Made by a program: the position numbers and the translations under genes. DNA of 64,000 nucleotides from JBGLNJ01 sp041300525 (GTDB lineage: Bacteria > Chloroflexota > Anaerolineae > Fen-1058), in NCBI GenBank assembly GCA_041300525.1, contig JBGLNJ010000001.1, positions 4,836,001 through 4,900,000 on the forward strand. Direction: 5' to 3'. This document shows positions 44,287 to 53,357 of this stretch, one piece after another; positions within the stretch are counted from its first letter, which is position 1, and every line of letters begins with the position of its first letter. The notes under the pieces are model-generated. The model saw nothing but the letters and a program-made list of their open reading frames with translations. It was not told the DNA's origin and did no database searches.

Positions 44287-45080
44287 TTGAAAATCGCTAT
44301 TGACGCCCGCCTGGTCTATTACCAGCGCGGCGGCATCGGACAATACATCCTCCACCTCGTTCAAGAACTAGCGCGGCTGGACACTGCCGACGAATACATT
44401 CTCCTGCGCAGCCGCAAAGACCGGACGCCGCTCGCGCAGGCGACGCATTTCCAAAACGCGCCGCTGTGGACGCCGTGCCACAACCGCTTCGAGCAAATCA
44501 CCCTGCCGGTGGAATTAGCGCGGCTGAACTTTGACTTGCTGCACAGCCCTGACTTTATCCCGCCCTGGCGCGGGCGGTTCCACCGCCTTATCACCGTCCA
44601 CGACCTGACCTTTCTCTACTACCCACAGTTCCTCACCGCCGAAAGCCGCCGTTACTATAACGGCCAGATCGAGCGCGCCGTGCGCGTTGCCGACCACATC
44701 AGCGCCGATTCGACCGCCACGAAAGACGATCTGGTGCGCTTGCTCGGCGTCCAGCCGGAAAAAGTGAGCGTGGTGCTGCTGGCCCCGGATCCCATCTATC
44801 GTCCGCTGGATGCAGCGGCCCGCGCCCCCGTCCTCGCGCGCCACAAACTCGAGCCGGGCTTTTTGCTGTTCACCGGGACGCTAGAGCCGCGCAAGAACGT
44901 GACCGGCCTGTTGAGCGCGTACCGGGCATTATGCGACCGCCAGCCCTCCACTCCATCGCTCGTCCTGGCCGGGCGGCGCGGCTGGCTGTACGACGAAATC
45001 TTTGCGCGCATCGCCGCGCTCAAACTGCAAGACCGCGTGCGGTTTGTGGAGAATCCGCCCAACGAAGAACTCGTCGCGCT
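44287..45080 (+). pseudogene. GT4-family glycosyltransferase (group 1), 3'-truncated
   Basis: The TTG at 44287 has a GGAGCACGAG ribosome site. The N-terminal Rossmann domain reads KIAIDARLVYYQRGGIGQYI and FDLLHSPDFIPPWRGRFH, then TVHDLTFLYYPQFLT. The C-terminal domain begins GFLLFTGTLEPRKNVTGLL and SLVLAGRRGWLYDEIF. The reading ends in RVRFVENPPNEELVAL at about 45080, just before the donor-binding ExxxxxxE motif, so it is inactive. Related enzymes add mannose or similar sugars to surface polysaccharides. Confidence 0.87.
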
Positions 45081-45228
45081 CTGTCTCTATTGGCTTGCCA
45101 CGTCCGATCACGTCGGGGACAAGAAGATGTCCCGGTCGCAATTGAAACAAAAACTCGAAGCCTTGCTCTTGAGCAAGGATGGAATGAGAACGTTCCTGCA
45201 AGCCTTGGAGAAACACGTCTTTTCTTAA
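45080..45228 (+). pseudogene. C-terminal fragment of a foreign, lower-GC gene
   Basis: In frame with the glycosyltransferase by chance, LYWLATSDHVGDKKMSRSQL and KQKLEALLLSKDGMRTFLQA read as a different, Lys-rich protein ending at 45228. Codon use shifts to AAA/AAG-rich. It is followed by about 40 bases of pyrimidine-rich spacer. It belongs to the same foreign block as the two minus-strand genes to 45735. The family is unknown. Confidence 0.45.
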
Positions 45229-45271
45229 CCTTTTTATAACGAACCGAGGATACACCCCGCCCCCTCCACCA

Positions 45272-45544
45272 TCATTTTTTCTTGAGTTGAAGGGAACACT
45301 CACCCATGGCCACAATATCGCCAATGCCCGTGAGATGTGCTTTCACGGGACCACTCGTGAAGAGAACGATCCTTTTATCCTTCACCAAGCGCGTGACTTG
45401 TTCGGGTGTAACACCCAAGTCGGAGAGCAACACTGCTGACCCCTCATCAAATGCCTTTTTCATGTATAGTTGCACGAGCACGTTTCCTTCAATGGCGTGT
45501 TGTCTTTCCATGTCATTCACCGTCACAAATCTTGCCCCGTTCAT
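45272..45544 (-). CDS. unrecognised 90-aa protein in foreign block, coupled to a wHTH gene
   Basis: 90 residues from the ATG at 45544, overlapping the upstream stop as ATGA (translational coupling). It reads NGARFVTVNDMERQHAIEGN, VLVQLYMKKAFDEGSAVLLS, DLGVTPEQVTRLVKDKRIVL and ends …LQLKKK. It looks like a small alpha/beta protein. It is lower in GC and Lys-richer than its surroundings. No function is assigned. Confidence 0.55.
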   Translation of the reverse strand: MNGARFVTVNDMERQHAIEGNVLVQLYMKKAFDEGSAVLLSDLGVTPEQVTRLVKDKRIVLFTSGPVKAHLTGIGDIVAMGECSLQLKKK

Positions 45545-45735
45545 TCCCTGTCCAGTCGCACGAGGGTGATGCGCGAAGAACTCTCGACGATCACCCTTGG
45601 TTCCAACTGGATCGTTTTTATTAACTCCACCCACCGATTCACGGTTTGCGTGTTAGATTTAATAGCGATGGCAATTTGGTTCGTGGTCATCGTTCCATCC
45701 GCTTTCAGCACCTCGAATATTTTTTCGACGAGGTG
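45541..45735 (-). pseudogene. winged-helix DNA-binding protein, 5'-truncated, in foreign block
   Basis: The minus-strand reading HLVEKIFEVLKADGTMTTNQ, IAIAIKSNTQTVNRWVELIK, TIQLEPRVIVESSSRITLVR ends at the TGA at 45541-45543. Helix-turn-helix (TTNQIAIAIKSNTQTVNRWV) plus a beta wing is the pattern of small archaeal or bacterial wHTH regulators. The upstream part is replaced at about 45735 by a + strand gene. It is coupled by ATGA to the 45272-45544 gene. Confidence 0.55.
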
Positions 45736-46278
45736 TGGTTGTTCGGCTCCCCCTATGGCGGCTTTTACGAATCACACATGGCGGGCCGGGGCGCATTCTG
45801 GTGCAATGCTCCGCCGATGGAAGGCACGGAGCAATGCCCGAAGCGATTTGTCATCATGGGCTTTTCGTACCAGCGCGGCGTGGGCGAAATGCTCGAAGAC
45901 CTGGGCCATCGCGCGGAATCCGTCCTGGACAAAGTCTTTGAGCGCACGCGAGGGAATGTCAATTTGTGGAAGCGCTTTAGCCGCTACGACCGGGTCGCGC
46001 CCGGCCAGGCCGAAGTGGGCCTGCTGCACTTTGCGCCAAACAGCGAAAGCGATTACGACTGGGGGAATGCGCGCGTGGTGTCCAGCCGGTGCGACGATTG
46101 GCTAAACTTTCCAAATTTTCGCAACGCCGTGCGCCAGGTCAATTGCGCCGACTGGGGCAGCGGCGATATTCGCCTTCACCACAAGTGGTGGTTCAATCGC
46201 ATCCCCAAAGTAGCCGGCGGCGCGAACGGCATCGCTCACAACTGGTGGAAGTATTTCATTGATCCGAACATGGTGTGA
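45735..46278 (+). pseudogene. C-terminal part of an unrecognised, Trp/Asn-rich protein
   Basis: About 180 residues read naturally: FDEVWLFGSPYGGFYESHMA, MEGTEQCPKRFVIMGFSYQR, RFSRYDRVAPGQAEVGLLHF, SGDIRLHHKWWFNRIPKVAG, NWWKYFIDPNMV. Abundant aromatics and paired Trp suggest an extracellular or carbohydrate-related protein, which is inference only. The N-terminus is lost at the junction near 45735. No catalytic motif was recognised. Confidence 0.55.
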
Positions 46279-46307
46279 TGACAGGACAAAAGAGGGGGGC
46301 CTGTTCG

Positions 46308-46508
46308 CTACAAGGCATCACCCAAGAGGATTCCGACCAGCCCCACGATGATGCCTAGGTGTAGCAATAGATGGGTGCCGGCGATGAACCCAATCACCGG
46401 CACGTGGACCAAAAACTGCAGCGCATAGTTCAAGATCACCAGCGCAATACCCACGAACACAGGCAGCGCTTTGTTCTGGGCCAGGTAGTTTGACATCCGG
46501 TCAATCAT
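46308..46508 (-). CDS. small two-helix membrane protein
   Basis: 66 residues. Hydrophobic segments ALPVFVGIALVILNYALQFL and FIAGTHLLLHLGIIVGLVGI are separated by a short loop. The ATG at 46508 overlaps the 3' end of hflX by 8 bases, so it is probably translated from the same mRNA. It appears complete. The function is unknown. Confidence 0.65.
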   Translation of the reverse strand: MIDRMSNYLAQNKALPVFVGIALVILNYALQFLVHVPVIGFIAGTHLLLHLGIIVGLVGILLGDAL

Positions 46509-47775
46509 TGTGTTCCTCCGGCATTGACGTCATCGGGGCTGCTCGGACAGAGTAAGGGCGAAACAGAGCGACCAGCCGGCCCGGCAGCCGCCCGGAAAGC
46601 ACCACGTCTTTTTCCTCGTGTTGCGTCAAGTCCACCACGCCTTGATCGTGAAACAGCGCGATAAGGTCGCCCGCGCGGTGAGGCAACCGCACTCGCATCG
46701 GCGTCAGGCTTTCGAACAGGATGTGCTCCACTTTTGCCAGCAGGTCATCTATTCCGGTGCGGCGCGCAGCAGAGATCGCCACCGTGTGCGGCGATTCGGT
46801 CGCGGCCCGGCGGGCTTCGCTGGGGTCTTGCAGCCGATCAATCTTGTTGAGCGCCACAATCACCGGCACGTCTTGCACGTCCAGTTCGGCCAGTGTGTCT
46901 TCCACCGAGCGCGCCTGCTCTGCCGCGTTGGGATGCGTGACGTCCACGATGTGCAGCAGCACATCCGCCTCGGCGATCTCTTCCAGCGTGGCGCGGAACG
47001 CCGCGACAAGCTGGGTGGGCAGCTTTTGGATAAAGCCGACCGTGTCGGTGAACAGAGCCACCTTGCCGCCCGGCAACGTCACCCGGCGCGTCGTCGGATC
47101 GAGTGGGGCGAACAGTTTATCGTCCACCAGCACGCCCGCGCCGTGCGGAGCGATCGCGTTGAGCAGCGTGGACTTGCCTGCGTTAGTATAGCCGACGATG
47201 GCGACGACCGGAATCTGCGCCCGCTGGCGTTGGATGCGGTGGCGCTTGCGGTGCGCGCGCACGCCCTCCAATTCCTGCTTGAGGAATGAGATGCGCTCGC
47301 GAATCTGGCGGCGGTCCACTTCCAATTGCGTTTCGCCGGGGCCGCGCAGTCCCACGCTCGCCACCCCTCCCCTGCCGCCGCCGCTGCCTACCTGGCGAGC
47401 CAGGTGCGTCCACTGCCGGGTCAAGCGCGGCAAGCGATATTCGTACTGCGCCAACTCGACCTGCAATGAACCTTCACGCGTGCTCGCGTGCTGCGCGAAA
47501 ATATCCAGGATGAGGGCCGTGCGGTCGAGCACTCGCACGCCATCGCCCATGATTTTTTCCAGGTTGCGCTGATGGCGCGGTGAAAGCTCATCGTCAAAGA
47601 TAATCAGGTCAGCGTTCAGTTCCTCGACCAGCGCCTGGACCTCTTCCACCTTGCCATGGCCGATGTAGGTGGAGGGGTGCGGGCGCTCCAGCTTTTGCGT
47701 GGCCTGTCCCACGACCTCGATCCCGGCGGTCAACGCCAATTGGCGCAACTCGTCCAGGCTATCATCAACTCTGAG
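46501..47775 (-). pseudogene. hflX: GTPase HflX, 5'-truncated
   Basis: About 420 residues. The HflX N-domain remains (PSTYIGHGKVEEVQALVEEL; LIIFDDELSPRHQRNLEKIM; RVLDRTALILDIFAQHASTR), then a Gly-rich linker (GSGGGRGGVASVGLRGPGET) and the GTPase with G1 IVGYTNAGKSTLLNAI, switch PLDPTTRRVTLP, G3 FTDTVGFIQKLP and G4 ALNKIDRL. HflX splits stalled or hibernating 70S ribosomes. The first strand-helix of the N-domain is missing: the reading fades after DSLDELRQLALTAG at about 47775. The GTPase itself is complete. Confidence 0.9.
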
Positions 47776-47904
47776 CAGCCCATGGTCGCCCTGAACCTGG
47801 ACGGCGGCACCTCATCGGGGCTGATGTTAGCCGGACGCGATGGCCCGATCGGGGTGGATTCGTGGGTCAAGGTTCCGTCGGTGATCGTGGCCGAAGCACG
47901 CTGA
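47776..47904 (+). pseudogene. phosphodiester glycosidase (NAGPA-like, PF09992), C-terminal sliver
   Basis: About 42 residues: VALNLDGGTSSGLMLAGRDG, then PIGVDSWVKVPSVIVAEAR and TGA. The NLDGGxSS strand is the conserved end of phosphodiester glycosidase domains. Everything upstream is missing; the fragment faces the 5' end of the truncated hflX. Confidence 0.7.
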
Positions 47905-47916
47905 GTTGACTTCTGA

Positions 47917-50472
47917 TCACGGCGCCAATGTCAGCTTCCCCTCCACATTCTTTTCCACGTCCGCGCGCGACCACAACATCGGGTGATACTGGATGTTGCG
48001 CCACAGGTCAATGAAATCGTCATAGTGCTTGTGGTACGGCTGTCCCGATTGGCCGGTGGTGTGAACCGAAAGCGAGCGCGTCCAATCCGCCAGGTCGGCG
48101 ATGTATCGCTCCGAAGGCCCCCAGACGACGGCGTAACGGTCGTCCGGTTCCGCGCTGAAAGACGTGGCGTTCACCGCTATCCCCGTGCCATCGGTGACGA
48201 CCGGGCCGCGATTAAAGATCGCTTCGATGATCGAGATGCCCGATTGGCCGAGCGAGCCGTTGCGGAACGTCGTGGTGTGCAAGCGGCCCCAGTTCCATTT
48301 GGCGACATCGCCGCCCAGCCGCGCTTTTAATTCCTTGCCGGTATCCTCGAACGCGCGCTGCAAAATGTCGTCGCGCGTCTCGGTGCGGTCGGTCGTGCCG
48401 ATGTCGTTCCACAGCGGGTCGTTGGGGCGATCCAGCAGCGCGCCGATAGCCGCACGCTGTGTCGCCCCGGCGCTCACATAATCCTTTGCCAGCGATGGCC
48501 CCAACTCGTCGCCAAAGGTGTCCTCGACGACGTGATAGATCAACGCCTCGAACACCGAAGCGCCCACACGGTCACGCTTTGCCACGCGATCCCATTTCAT
48601 CAACGCGTCGAGGGCGGCTTGATGTGTGGGCGTGCTGGCCTGGAGCACCTTGAGGTACGGCATCAACTGATCGGCAAACAGCACAGTGCCATCGCCGTGA
48701 ATCGCCTGGACGTCGTCCGCCGAAAGCTTGTCCTTGGCGCGAATCATGTCGGTGATGCGCTGTGCGCGATAGCCCACGTCCCAATCGCGCGCGATAAAGT
48801 AAGGATACTGGACGTCCACGACGGCATTGTTGGCCGTGACGATAAAGCCATCCTGCGGATTGAAGCGGGACGGCAGCTTGTCGAACGGGATATAGTCCGT
48901 CCATTCATGCTCGCCGGTCCAGCCGGGCACGGGCAAGGAACCGTCGCCGCCTGCCCCGCCGGTTTTTGCGGGGTCCGCTCGAATCGGGGTGAGGCCAGTC
49001 GCTTGATAGCCAATGTTCCCCTCCACGTCGGCAAAGACAAAGTTTTGCGCGGCAATGTCCCAGTGTCGCAAGGCTTCATGAAAGTCATTCCAGTTTTGCG
49101 CGCGGTCAATCATCAGCAGCGCAGGAACGACGCTTGCGCCCGGTTGAATCGCCGTCCATTTCATCGCCACCGCGTCGGGGCTATGGCGCAACGACTTGAC
49201 CACGTCGTTGAGGATCGGCCCGTGGCGCGTGACGCGCACGTTGAACACGACGTTCGTCGTGTTCGTCGCCGCGTCATAGCTCACCTGCATATTCGCCGTC
49301 GGCTCGAAATCTTTCGGCAGGCTCTTGCCCATCACGCGCACCGTCTCTTGAATCACCTGCACGTCTTCCCACTGACTCTGGAACTCGACCTGGTTCGGGT
49401 TCTGGGGGTTGACGTGCTCGACGTACAAATCCTGCACATCCGGGCCGAGGTTGGTGACGCCCCACGCGATCTTGTCGTTGTGGCCCACGACGACGCCCGG
49501 CACGCCGGGGAACACAAAGCCGGTGACGTTGTAGGGACAGCTCGCGCTCAACGCCTTGCAGTGGAGGCCCACCTCGTACCAGATCGAAGGCATCTGGATG
49601 CCCAGGTGCATATCGTTAGCCAGGAGCGGTTTGCCTGTGGTCGTGCGGCTTCCGGCGATGACCCAGTTGTTCGAGCCAATGCCTTCCTTGCCCGTCTGCA
49701 TCAGCGCGCGCAGGTCTGCCGCCTCGGCGATAGCTCCCGCACCGAGGTTCTGCGTTGTACCCAACGCCGCCACGCCCGTCGGCACAATGATGGGATGATT
49801 GGCGGGATAAGACGGCCACAGCGCGTTGATGATCTGCGCGCCACGCTCGTCGCCATATTTGGTCACGATACGTGAACGCAACAATTCGTCATCCCAATTG
49901 CTGCCCAAGTCCCACGCCATCACCTTGCCCCACGTGATCGTGTCCACCGGCGTCCAGGGTTCCGGCGTGAACTTTGTCCCGGTCAATCCCAGAATGGTGA
50001 ATTCGAGCGGCAGGTTGTCGCGATGGGTGTTGATGAACGCATTGACGCCGTCGGCGTACCACTGGAGCACGTCGCGTTCTTCTTGCCCCAGCAATTTATA
50101 GTCGGCTTCCGAGGCGCGCCGCCAGCCGATGGCGCGGATAAAGAGATCATTGCCAAGCGCGGACTTGCCGAGGATTTCCGAGAGCCGCCCCGCGCCGATG
50201 CGCCGCCAGAATTCCATCTGCCATAGGCGATCCTGGGACGTGACATAGCCCTGCGCGAGGAACAAATCGTGGGGGCTATCGGCGTAGATGTGCGGCACGC
50301 CCCACCTATCGCGGATGACGGTGACGCCGCTTTGCAACCCCGCCGCGCGCAGCGTCCCGCTGATTTGCGGGAAAGGCTTGCGGGTGATATAAAAGAAACC
50401 GCCGCCGGCCACCAGACCGAGCACGACGACGATCACAACCAAAACAGTGACGACCCGTCCGATGAGGCGCAT
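47917..50472 (-). CDS. penicillin acylase-family (Ntn) amidase
   Basis: 851 residues, complete. An N-terminal membrane anchor/signal (VVTVLVVIVVVLGLVAGGGF) is followed by the small-subunit domain (VTVIRDRWGVPHIYADSPHD; AQGYVTSQDRLWQMEFWRRI). The autocatalytic cleavage and nucleophile site is KEGIGSNNWVIAG with Ser267. The large-subunit boxes are PLLANDMHLGIQMPSIWYEV and FPGVPGVVVGHNDKIAWGVT. Family members process themselves in the periplasm or outside the cell and hydrolyse acyl amides such as penicillin G or acyl-homoserine lactones; the substrate here is open. The ATG follows AAGGAGG. Confidence 0.93.
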   Translation of the reverse strand: MRLIGRVVTVLVVIVVVLGLVAGGGFFYITRKPFPQISGTLRAAGLQSGVTVIRDRWGVPHIYADSPHDLFLAQGYVTSQDRLWQMEFWRRIGAGRLSEILGKSALGNDLFIRAIGWRRASEADYKLLGQEERDVLQWYADGVNAFINTHRDNLPLEFTILGLTGTKFTPEPWTPVDTITWGKVMAWDLGSNWDDELLRSRIVTKYGDERGAQIINALWPSYPANHPIIVPTGVAALGTTQNLGAGAIAEAADLRALMQTGKEGIGSNNWVIAGSRTTTGKPLLANDMHLGIQMPSIWYEVGLHCKALSASCPYNVTGFVFPGVPGVVVGHNDKIAWGVTNLGPDVQDLYVEHVNPQNPNQVEFQSQWEDVQVIQETVRVMGKSLPKDFEPTANMQVSYDAATNTTNVVFNVRVTRHGPILNDVVKSLRHSPDAVAMKWTAIQPGASVVPALLMIDRAQNWNDFHEALRHWDIAAQNFVFADVEGNIGYQATGLTPIRADPAKTGGAGGDGSLPVPGWTGEHEWTDYIPFDKLPSRFNPQDGFIVTANNAVVDVQYPYFIARDWDVGYRAQRITDMIRAKDKLSADDVQAIHGDGTVLFADQLMPYLKVLQASTPTHQAALDALMKWDRVAKRDRVGASVFEALIYHVVEDTFGDELGPSLAKDYVSAGATQRAAIGALLDRPNDPLWNDIGTTDRTETRDDILQRAFEDTGKELKARLGGDVAKWNWGRLHTTTFRNGSLGQSGISIIEAIFNRGPVVTDGTGIAVNATSFSAEPDDRYAVVWGPSERYIADLADWTRSLSVHTTGQSGQPYHKHYDDFIDLWRNIQYHPMLWSRADVEKNVEGKLTLAP

Positions 50473-50564
50473 GGCGTCCTCCTTGTTCCTGGCGAGAGTT
50501 TGAGAGAATTATACACCGATTGGGAAGACAAGGTGACATGGTGACAGGAGAGCGTTTCGACTTG

Positions 50565-51703
50565 CGCGAAGCGCGCAACTGCGTGCGATCCGATCGTTGC
50601 TCGACCATCAAGAAAGCGTCACCCTGCGGTGACCAGACCAGGCGTTGCAGGCGGTTGCCGCTCCATAGCCAATGAGCCGGGTTGACGGCGTCCAACCGGT
50701 CAGCCTGTGGCGAGAGTTTCAAGCGCACCGCGTCGCCTAGTCGAATCGGGCTGGACTCGGTGGCAAAGGGCTGACCGGGCAGCGCCACGTGCTGAGAGCG
50801 CAGCCGTTCCAATCCATCGTCCAGCCAGTAAGAAAAGCTAAAGCCGAAATCACCCAATAGTGGGTAGGCCATTGGCACATCGTACACACGATTGGAGCCA
50901 TCGGCATAGACAAAGCGTGTGGTCACCAGCATAAAGCGAGTGTCACGCGGTTGAATGATGCGCTCAAAAGCATAGCGAGCCAACGGCTGGACGGGGTCGA
51001 GTGGATCCAGTCCGACTTGGCCGATGAGCCGGTCCATGTGGGGGCGCAGTTTGGGGATGGGGTCGCCCCTGACGATCCACATGTTTTTGAACGGCAAGTT
51101 GGGATCGTAAGAGTAACCACCCACCATCCGCCAAACAACGCCGATCGGGTTAGGCAGAACACTCAGCGGCGGCACAAAACCAAACACCAACACGATGGAT
51201 AGCGTCACGCCCAAGACCGGGAACGCGCGGTGATGTTTGCCCAGCGCCAGCAACACGCCGACCACGCACACGATTCCGCCCAGCCACGGCGCGGCCAACA
51301 CCCACGGATTGACCCGCGCCGCCAAATCGGGTAGGAGTGTGAGCGGTGGAAGTGGTGAAGGCGGCGCGCTGCCCGTTTGCATAGGCGCTGTCGCGGCGAT
51401 GCGCACCAGGAACACCATCGCCAGCGTCAGCGTCGCCAGGCCGCCAACGGCCATCACGTCGCCCAGGCGGGCCAGGCCGTTCCAGAAGCGCGCGCCGCCG
51501 TTGCGCTCGAACTGTAACCGCTGTTTGGGCAATCGCTCGGGCAGCGCAGCCAGCAGTGTGTCTTGACGGCGGAACGTCTCGAACTGCGCGCGGCACTCGT
51601 CGCACACGGCCAGGTGTGACTGGACAACTTGACGCTCTGCGGGCGTCAGCTCGCGGTAGGTTGCCAGTTGGGCCAGGGGATGGTCGAATCCAGAGTTACT
51701 CAT
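50565..51703 (-). CDS. anti-sigma factor-like zinc-finger membrane protein, 3' end uncertain
   Basis: The N-terminal zf-HC2 anti-sigma motif is HLAVCDECRAQFETF (Hx3Cx2C). Membrane helices follow (MAVGGLATLTLAMVFLVRI; LAAPWLGGIVCVVGVLLALG; AFPVLGVTLSIVLVFGFVPP), then an extracytoplasmic domain with VTTRFVYADGSNRVYDVPM. The family-like reading ends near WSPQGDAFLMVEQRSDRTQ, and the open frame continues without a stop into the acylase gene, so the natural end is lost at about 50565. Its ATG overlaps the sigma gene stop. It presumably sequesters the ECF sigma factor until an envelope signal arrives. Confidence 0.78.
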
Positions 51704-52232
51704 CTTGATACAACTCTTTAAAGCGCAGTCGGGCGCGGACGAGGCGCTGCTTGACAGCGTCCCGGCTGATGTTCAACACGTCGGCGATTTCTTGCGTGGA
51801 TAGTTCTTGACAGGAATACAGCACGAGCGGCACGCGCAGGTCAGGGCCGAGCTTGAGTAGAGCTTGCTGAACGGCGTGTGTTTCCAGTGCAGCTGGTTCC
51901 ATGCTCTCGACGAGCAACGCCGGGTCTTCGTCAAACAGCGGCAGAAAGGCCAGCAAGCGACGCCGGCGCAATTGGTCGCGGGCGGCGTTGGTGGCGATGC
52001 GGTACAGCCAGGCGCGCACGTTTTGGACGTTGTCCATCGAGCGCCGCGCGCGATAGGCGCGGGCAAAGACCTCCTGGCAAATCTCTTCGGCGCAGGCGGC
52101 ATCGCCCACCAGCCGGTAGAGGTAACTCTGGAGGGGTTGTTGGTACGCAGCGTAAAGCGCCTCAAAGTGCGCTTGATCGTCGTCGTGGGCCATTGGCCTT
52201 ATTCGTTGGGTGAAAGCCGAGGCGCTCTCCAT
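51696..52232 (-). CDS. ECF-type RNA polymerase sigma factor
   Basis: 178 residues from the ATG at 52232, which has AAGGAG 5 bases upstream; the ATG at 52193 is an alternative. Region 2 reads FEALYAAYQQPLQSYLYRLV, AEEICQEVFARAYRARRS and NVRAWLYRIATNAARDQLRR. Region 4 reads LVLYSCQELSTQEIADVLNI and SRDAVKQRLVRARLRFKELY. It directs RNA polymerase to stress or envelope genes. It overlaps the downstream anti-sigma gene by 8 bases, the usual coupled arrangement, so the pair is likely autoregulated. Confidence 0.92.
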   Translation of the reverse strand: MESASAFTQRIRPMAHDDDQAHFEALYAAYQQPLQSYLYRLVGDAACAEEICQEVFARAYRARRSMDNVQNVRAWLYRIATNAARDQLRRRRLLAFLPLFDEDPALLVESMEPAALETHAVQQALLKLGPDLRVPLVLYSCQELSTQEIADVLNISRDAVKQRLVRARLRFKELYQDE

Positions 52233-52499
52233 CGCTGCTCCTTGCCAAGTATGACGAAGGAGAGCGCCGGATGGTGACGGTCAAATGTCAAATTTCAAAT
52301 CGAATGGGTAAAAGAGTGGAGGAGGTATGGCATTCTCAACCTATACAATCGCCTTGTGCTGATTATATCATAGGCCATTGTGGCGGCGAAGTGGGGATGG
52401 ATAGGGTGCAGAGTTTTTGGGGTCAGCGCGGCGATTCTCTGCCGGCCCAACCGCCCCTGCGCACCGCCTTGCTATCTGGAAAAGAGGCGATTCTTCGCT
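52233..52499. other. intergenic region between divergent sigma and 7TM kinase genes
   Basis: About 270 bases with no gene. A minus-strand TATAAT (52367-52362) could be the -10 for the sigma gene, with only a weak TTCGCC-like -35 at 17 bases. Otherwise I see nothing. Confidence 0.45.
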
Positions 52500-52529
52500 T
52501 TGACATTTGCCTCATTTACGGTGTACAAT
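52500..52529 (+). promoter_or_regulatory. sigma-70-type promoter of the 7TM kinase gene
   Basis: TTGACA (52500-52505) and TACAAT (52524-52529) are separated by 18 bases, 29 bases before the ATG at 52559. A consensus -35 makes this convincing. Confidence 0.7.
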
Positions 52530-52558
52530 GGTATTGATTCCTGCAACGGGGGCGTGCC

Positions 52559-53357
52559 ATGATCTGGCAGTATTCACCTTATGCCATTGTTTTCCTCCTG
52601 GCCTCCGGATTAGCAATCGGAACGGCGGCCATAGCATGGCGGCGGCGTGCTTCCCCCGGCAATACGCCGTTCGCCTTGCTCATGTTAGCCATCGCCCAAT
52701 GGACGTTCACGCGCGCCTTGGAGGCGTCCGCGGTTGATATTCCCTCTAAAGTATTCTGGGCCAAACTCGAATACCTGGGCGATGTTAGCGTGCCGGTGCT
52801 GTGGGCGATCTTTGCATTGCGATACAGTCGCCAGGACCGGTGGCTGACACGCCGCAACGTCGCACTGTTGTGGCTGGTCCCCGTCATCTCCCTCGGCGTG
52901 GTGGCAACGAGTGACAACCTGGTGTACGGCCACGGCGCATGGTTCTGGATCCACACAGTCTATAGTTACGCCCTCGTCTTGATCGGCAGTGTGGCGCTGG
53001 TGCGTGCGGTGCTTCGGCACCCTCACCTGTATCGCCGCCAGTCGGGCGCGTTGGTCGAGAGCATGAGCGACAGTGTCTTGGTGTTGGATACGCAAGACCG
53101 GATCGTGGATATTAATCCTGCGGCTCGCCGGCTGCTCGGCGTGGACAATATCTCCGTTGTACCCAACGGCGTCATCGGCCAGCCTGCCCGCACTTTATTG
53201 CCCGAGCTGGCCGCGCAAGACCGAAATGTGCCCGAGACCCGGGTCGAATGGCGACTGGATCAGACGCCGCCGCGCTCGCTCTGCGTGGACGTGCAGATTT
53301 CTCCCTTGCGAGACCGACGCGGGCGACTGGATGGGCGTCTGATCGTCCTGCGAGACA
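52559..53357 (+). pseudogene. 7TM-PAS sensor histidine kinase, internally deleted and 3'-truncated
   Basis: An N-terminal HisKA_7TM-type sensor (IWQYSPYAIVFLLASGLAIG; AQWTFTRALEASAVDIPSKV; FWAKLEYLGDVSVPVLWAIF; HTVYSYALVLIGSVALVRAV) runs to HPHLYRRQ and then passes directly into a PAS domain (ALVESMSDSVLVLDTQDRIV, DINPAARRLLGVDN). Family members have two or three more helices between these points, so about 60 residues seem deleted in frame at about 53040. After LIVLRDIT (about 53357) the reading is antisense to the TSP3 gene, so the kinase domains are missing. No signalling output remains. Confidence 0.8.

Noticed and set aside
45272..45735. Toxin-antitoxin module
   Set aside because: The genes are small and coupled, but neither shows a toxin motif, and the wHTH is truncated, so only the arrangement is reported.
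50306..50565. C-terminal extension of the anti-sigma protein into the penicillin acylase gene
   Set aside because: The extension is out of frame over the acylase start and N-terminus, is Arg/His-rich and lacks any family resemblance.
53195..53357. C-terminal continuation of the TSP3 protein
   Set aside because: It is antisense to a clear PAS domain (DTQDRIVDINPAARRLLGVD and following), so the TSP3 reading ends at about 53358.
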